Part shown: positions 5,391 to 7,537 of the stretch, piece after piece
How positions within the stretch are numbered: position 1 is the first letter of the stretch
Layout: each line of letters starts with the position of its first letter
Assembly: GCA_034430655.1 (NCBI GenBank)
Contig: DAOUEC010000193.1
Location: forward strand, 1-7,537
Length of the DNA stretch: 7,537 nt
Direction: 5' to 3'
Source: JAUWNP01 sp034430655
GTDB lineage: Bacteria > Chloroflexota > Anaerolineae > B4-G1
Made by a program: the position numbers and the translations under genes
Notes under the pieces: model-generated
What the model was told of the DNA's origin: nothing
What the model saw: the letters and a program-made list of their open reading frames with translations, nothing else
Database searches by the model: none

Positions 5391-5606
5391 GTGAATGAAC
5401 ACGACGTCTTGACGGCGGAGGAGGCAACAGACTACCTGCGCATCGCACAGGCGACCCTCTACCGCCTGGCAGCAAAGGGTGAGATTCCTGCCGTCAAAGT
5501 CGGCCGGGTGTGGCGGTTCTCCCGGCAACTGCTGGACGAGTGGCTCGAGGCCCAGATGCAGGCGAACCTTGAGAGCAGGTGCCAGGAGGGCAGGGGCCGC
5601 CACTGA
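5391..5606 (+). CDS. excisionase-family helix-turn-helix protein
   Basis: This 71-residue protein carries one MerR/excisionase-like winged HTH (HTH_17 type). It reads VLTAEEATDYLRIAQATLYR at residues 6-25, then LAAKGEIPAVKVGRVWRFSR, ending LLDEWLEAQMQ. The pattern 'AA.YL.I...TLYRLA..GEIPA.KVGR.WRF....LD.WL' is diagnostic of the group. Members bind DNA as small regulators or recombination directionality factors. GTG 5391 is preferred because GGAG lies 8 nt upstream; ATG 5355 would add 12 residues outside the domain. The stop (TGA 5604-5606) overlaps the ATG of the next, decayed frame by one base. The role here is unknown: it could be left from a mobile element or a small regulator. Confidence 0.7.
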   Translation: MNEHDVLTAEEATDYLRIAQATLYRLAAKGEIPAVKVGRVWRFSRQLLDEWLEAQMQANLESRCQEGRGRH

Positions 5607-5941
5607 TGTGGCTCTACTACAACCTCTCCCAGCCGGTGATGCACTTGATCGAGAAGACCGTGATCTTGGAGGATGGCCAACCGACGCGGGTGAAACCGAA
5701 GCACGACTAGGCCAGTACTCCTTTCGACTGCCTCTGCGCCACCGATGCCATCACCCAGCAACACCGAGAGTGACTGGAGGTCCTACGAAACCAGACCAAC
5801 CCACGTCAGTTACGGCAGGAAATCTATGACTGGATTGACTGCATCTTCTCCCTGCCCGGCGCTGTCCCAGGGATAGCAGAAGGCGTTTTCCAAACACTGG
5901 CGACGTACTCGAGTCCAAAGCAAGAAAAGGACGACTCTTGA
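5606..5941 (+). pseudogene. integrase-type transposase C-terminus with two in-frame stops
   Basis: One frame reads continuously from ATG 5606 to TGA 5939-5941 apart from TAG at 5708-5710 and TGA at 5771-5773. The translation is MWLYYNLSQPVMHLIEKTVI, then TPFDCLCATDAIT, then TNPRQLRQEIYDWIDCIFSL and PGAVPG. This matches the region after the rve catalytic core in IS481-like transposases (the 'YYN..QP' strand, the 'TPFDRL' helix and the 'NP..LR.EI' tail). The catalytic residues and HTH are missing. Coding character persists across both stops, so decay is recent or one stop is a sequencing or assembly error. It might derive from the same family as the fragment at 3013, which supplies the opposite end of such a protein, but the two have no overlap to compare. 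Confidence 0.5.
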
Positions 5942-6159
5942 CAATTCCCGATTGTGGTACCCACCACATACTCATGGGGTCAGGTATAGTGGTCGAGGTT
6001 GTCCCCCCTTCCCCTTCGTGATATCATACATTTACCCACAAACGGGGAGGGGAGAAAGGTCAACCCTGGCTGGCTTTTTTCCTTTCCTTGTCCTGGCCGC
6101 CCCCCGTCACGTGATCCTCGTGAGCGTAGGACCTTATACCACAAAACAGGGGGACAGCT
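5942..6159. other. gene-free stretch, probably IS internal non-coding DNA
   Basis: No coding frame is convincing on either strand. TGTGGT (5953-5958) and ACCACA (5963-5968) form a small hairpin just after the decayed transposase. Two loosely similar blocks, TACCCACAAACGGGGAGGG near 6032 and TACCACAAAACAGGGGGAC near 6136, suggest diverged subterminal repeats of the IS whose end lies at 6220. Confidence 0.3.
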
Positions 6160-6220
6160 CGGTCTCACTTTCATTTGACTGAACGATCCCCTTTCGGTCT
6201 CATTTTCATTTGACTTGACA
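6160..6220 (-). mobile_element. IS21-like element end with two direct repeats (outer end at 6220)
   Basis: A 21-bp box beginning CGGTCTCA and ending TTCATTTGACT occurs at 6160-6180 and again at 6195-6215 with one mismatch and a 35-bp period. The tip reads TGTCAAGTCAAATG on the minus strand from 6220. The TGTCAA tip and iterated boxes are the same design as the end at 38-81, but the box sequence differs, so a different IS21-like element is implied. The element would lie to the left, yet no istA/istB is found there. Confidence 0.5.
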
Positions 6221-6246
6221 CGCACGCACGGGGGGATGAGGCCCTC

Positions 6247-7409
6247 TCAACCCATCACCACTTCCACCGGGTGAGTTTTGCCGTCCTCAAAAACAGGCAC
6301 AACATCGCCTTTGATTTCCCTGTCGTCCACCTTGACTGACTTCACCCCTCCGCAGACGTGATCAGGGTTCTTGACCTCGATTGAGTAAACTGCATCTCTA
6401 AACTCCCTGGTCACCTTGAAGCCATCCCACTTGCTGGGTATACAGGGGCTGATTTGAAGTCCCTCGTAAGTCGGCCTGACGCCCAGGATGTATTGGGTGG
6501 CCGCCTGGTAGGCCCAGGAAGCCGTGCCCGAAAGCCAACTGTTACGAGCCAATCCGAACTGGGGATGCTCGTCGCCCAGGATGTTTTGAGAGTAGACGTA
6601 TGGTTCGCACTCAAACTCGTCAATCCGGTCGTTTTTGGCCACCGGATTGATCTGGCTGTAATACTCGAAGGCCCGGTCTCCGTTCCCCACGATCGTCTCG
6701 GCAATGATGACCCAGGGATTGGCGTGTAGAAAGATGCCGCCGTTCTCCTTCGCGCCGGGCGGATAGGTGGTGATCCCTCCCTTCACCGGATCGAAGCCAT
6801 CGTACCCCGGCGTACTCAACTTAATGCCGTGACGGGTGTTGAGTCGCCGATAGATGGCGTCCAGGGCGACCCTTGCCCGGTCCGGGGGAGCAAAACCGGA
6901 GATAACCGGCCAGGATTGCCCGTTGGCGTAGATTTGCCCCTCAGTGTTCGCGTGGGAACCAATAGGGCTCCCGTCGGCGTCAAAGTATCTCACGTACCAC
7001 TCGCCATCCCAGGCATGTTCGTTCACCCGCCGCCGCATCGTCTCGTAATCGGCAGCATATCGGGCAGCCGCTTCCGCGTCGCCGAGATGCCGGGCGAGTG
7101 CGATCATTTCCAACAAAGCCTTGCCGTACAGGTTTGCCACGAACAGGGACTCCGCCCCGGCCCGCAAATTGACGGTGTCGTTCCAGTCGGCGAATCCCAG
7201 CAACGGCAGCCCATGGGCTCCTATGTGGTCTCGCGTGAACGTGACAGCCCGGCACATATGGTCGAGGACCGTGCCTGATTCTACACGACGTTCCGCTTGG
7301 TCCTTTTCGTAGTAGGGGATCACTTCATCCAGGAAGGCGAAGTACCCCGTTTCCTTCAGATAGGCGGTGATGGCGAGCACAATCCAGAGATGGTCGTCGC
7401 CGTAGTACT
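6247..7409 (-). pseudogene. GH94 glycoside phosphorylase, C-terminal half
   Basis: GH94 enzymes (cellobiose, chitobiose and related phosphorylases) split a beta-glucosidic bond with phosphate, releasing sugar 1-phosphate in the cytoplasm. The frame runs back from TGA 6247-6249 through GTG 7380 to about 7409, where KYYGDDHLWIVLAITAYLKE matches the start of the (alpha/alpha)6 barrel. GLPLLGFADWNDTVNL carries the DWND segment, where the GH94 general-acid Asp lies. NTEGQIYANGQSWPVISGFA, PYVYSQNILGDEHPQFGLAR and SWLSGTASWAYQA are further GH94 landmarks, followed by the C-terminal beta region. About 387 residues remain of about 800: the N-terminal beta-sandwich and linker are missing. The cut is at the putative IS starting near 7417. 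The substrate cannot be told. The enzyme is inactive unless its other half exists elsewhere. Confidence 0.75.
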
Positions 7410-7418
7410 TAGTAATGG

Positions 7419-7448
7419 TTCAAAAACAACTTCGTATTATGGTATAAT
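7419..7448 (+). promoter_or_regulatory. promoter of the right-edge transposase gene
   Basis: A perfect TATAAT lies at 7443-7448. TTCAAA (7419-7424), 18 bp upstream, is the best -35 and overlaps the presumed IS terminus, an arrangement common in insertion sequences. Confidence 0.45.
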
Positions 7449-7477
7449 ACCCTCATATTGCAGTAGAGGGGAGTATG

Positions 7478-7537
7478 ATGTCGGAAAAGACCGTCCGTCA
7501 ATGTGAATGTCCAGTCTGCCAACAGCCTGGAGATCAT
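7478..7537 (+). CDS. putative ISAzo13-like transposase, first 20 codons
   Basis: The frame opens at ATG 7478 and runs off the window, reading MSEKTVRQCECPVCQQPGDH. A GAGGGGAG Shine-Dalgarno (7466-7473) favours ATG 7478 over the adjacent ATG 7475, which would lie too close. The CxCPxCQ...(D/E)H motif resembles the Cys-rich N-terminus of ISAzo13-type transposases, typically 'CQCPxCQ....HPD'. With only 20 residues the family is tentative. The gene interrupts GH94 in the opposite orientation. Confidence 0.45.
   Translation, partial: MSEKTVRQCECPVCQQPGDH

Larger units (their letters stand above)
7417..7537 (+). mobile_element. left end of a putative ISAzo13-like element, continuing beyond the window
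   Basis: The GH94 frame loses its family match at 7409-7417. The sequence then changes to AT-rich DNA beginning GGTTCAAAAACAACTTCG, with its own promoter and a gene start pointing inward to the right. An abrupt composition change, an interrupted gene and an inward transposase-like gene together indicate an IS end. The exact terminus and any target duplication cannot be fixed, because the other end is not in the window. Confidence 0.5.

Noticed and set aside
5190..5603. 137-codon minus-strand frame opposite the excisionase-like gene
   Set aside because: The plus strand encodes a clear HTH; the minus-strand product has no recognisable features.
3013..5941. The 3013 and 5606 fragments as two halves of one element split by insertion
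   Set aside because: They could be of the same family, but the fragments do not overlap, the catalytic core is absent from both and the DNA between them holds several unrelated junctions, so this cannot be supported.
6160..6215. Possible CRISPR-like repeat pair
   Set aside because: There are only two copies, they sit at a TGTCAA IS tip, and no cas gene is nearby; the boxes are IS terminal repeats.
6829..7278. 149-codon plus-strand frame opposite GH94
   Set aside because: GH94 landmarks lie on the minus strand through this whole interval; this frame is a shadow.

Overview
The window is a mosaic of broken genes and insertion-sequence remnants, the kind of region that accumulates in an IS-rich bacterial chromosome. 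No single operon dominates. The GH94 enzyme, the FHA protein, the CopG-like antitoxin and the mixture of IS4-, IS21-, IS481- and ISAzo13-like pieces would fit an environmental Chloroflexota-like bacterium. That assignment is an inference from family resemblance and is weak. Base composition changes abruptly between blocks: the left genes are AT-richer, while the FHA and GH94 blocks are GC-rich. This fits repeated insertion and deletion.

Layout from left to right. Positions 1-81 are the outer end of an IS21-like element. It cuts a small hypothetical gene (82-303), which is followed by a second hypothetical gene (from 317) that loses its own C-terminus near 690. The break lies next to a 510-residue minus-strand gene (705-2237). 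Its product belongs to a recurring family of unknown function with a C-terminal winged helix and behaves like the only gene of an undescribed mobile element. Beyond it lie an FHA-domain fragment (2339-2770), a short secreted protein (2767-3012), the N-terminal half of an integrase-type transposase (3013 to about 3530), a 41-residue transposase tail (3540-3665) and the C-terminal half of an IS4-type transposase (3744-4487, minus).

The centre (4493-4823, minus) is unusual. A consensus sigma70 promoter (TTGACA, 17 bp, TATAAT) reads into an 8-bp hairpin, then the 3' half only of a Met-CAU tRNA, then a 14-bp-stem hairpin. The promoter lies inside the remains of a PIN-type toxin gene whose RHH antitoxin (4813-5022) is still intact. 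To the right are an excisionase-like HTH gene (5391-5606), a decayed integrase C-terminus with two in-frame stops (5606-5941), a gene-free stretch, and a second IS21-like end (6160-6220).

The last block is the C-terminal half of a GH94 glycoside phosphorylase (6247-7409, minus). It is cut at about 7410 by what looks like the start of an ISAzo13-like element, whose promoter, ribosome binding site and first 20 codons reach the window edge.

The strongest candidates for something undescribed are the 705-2331 element, whose start codon lies in an inverted repeat suited to blocking read-through expression, and the 4493-4723 transcription unit carrying half a tRNA.
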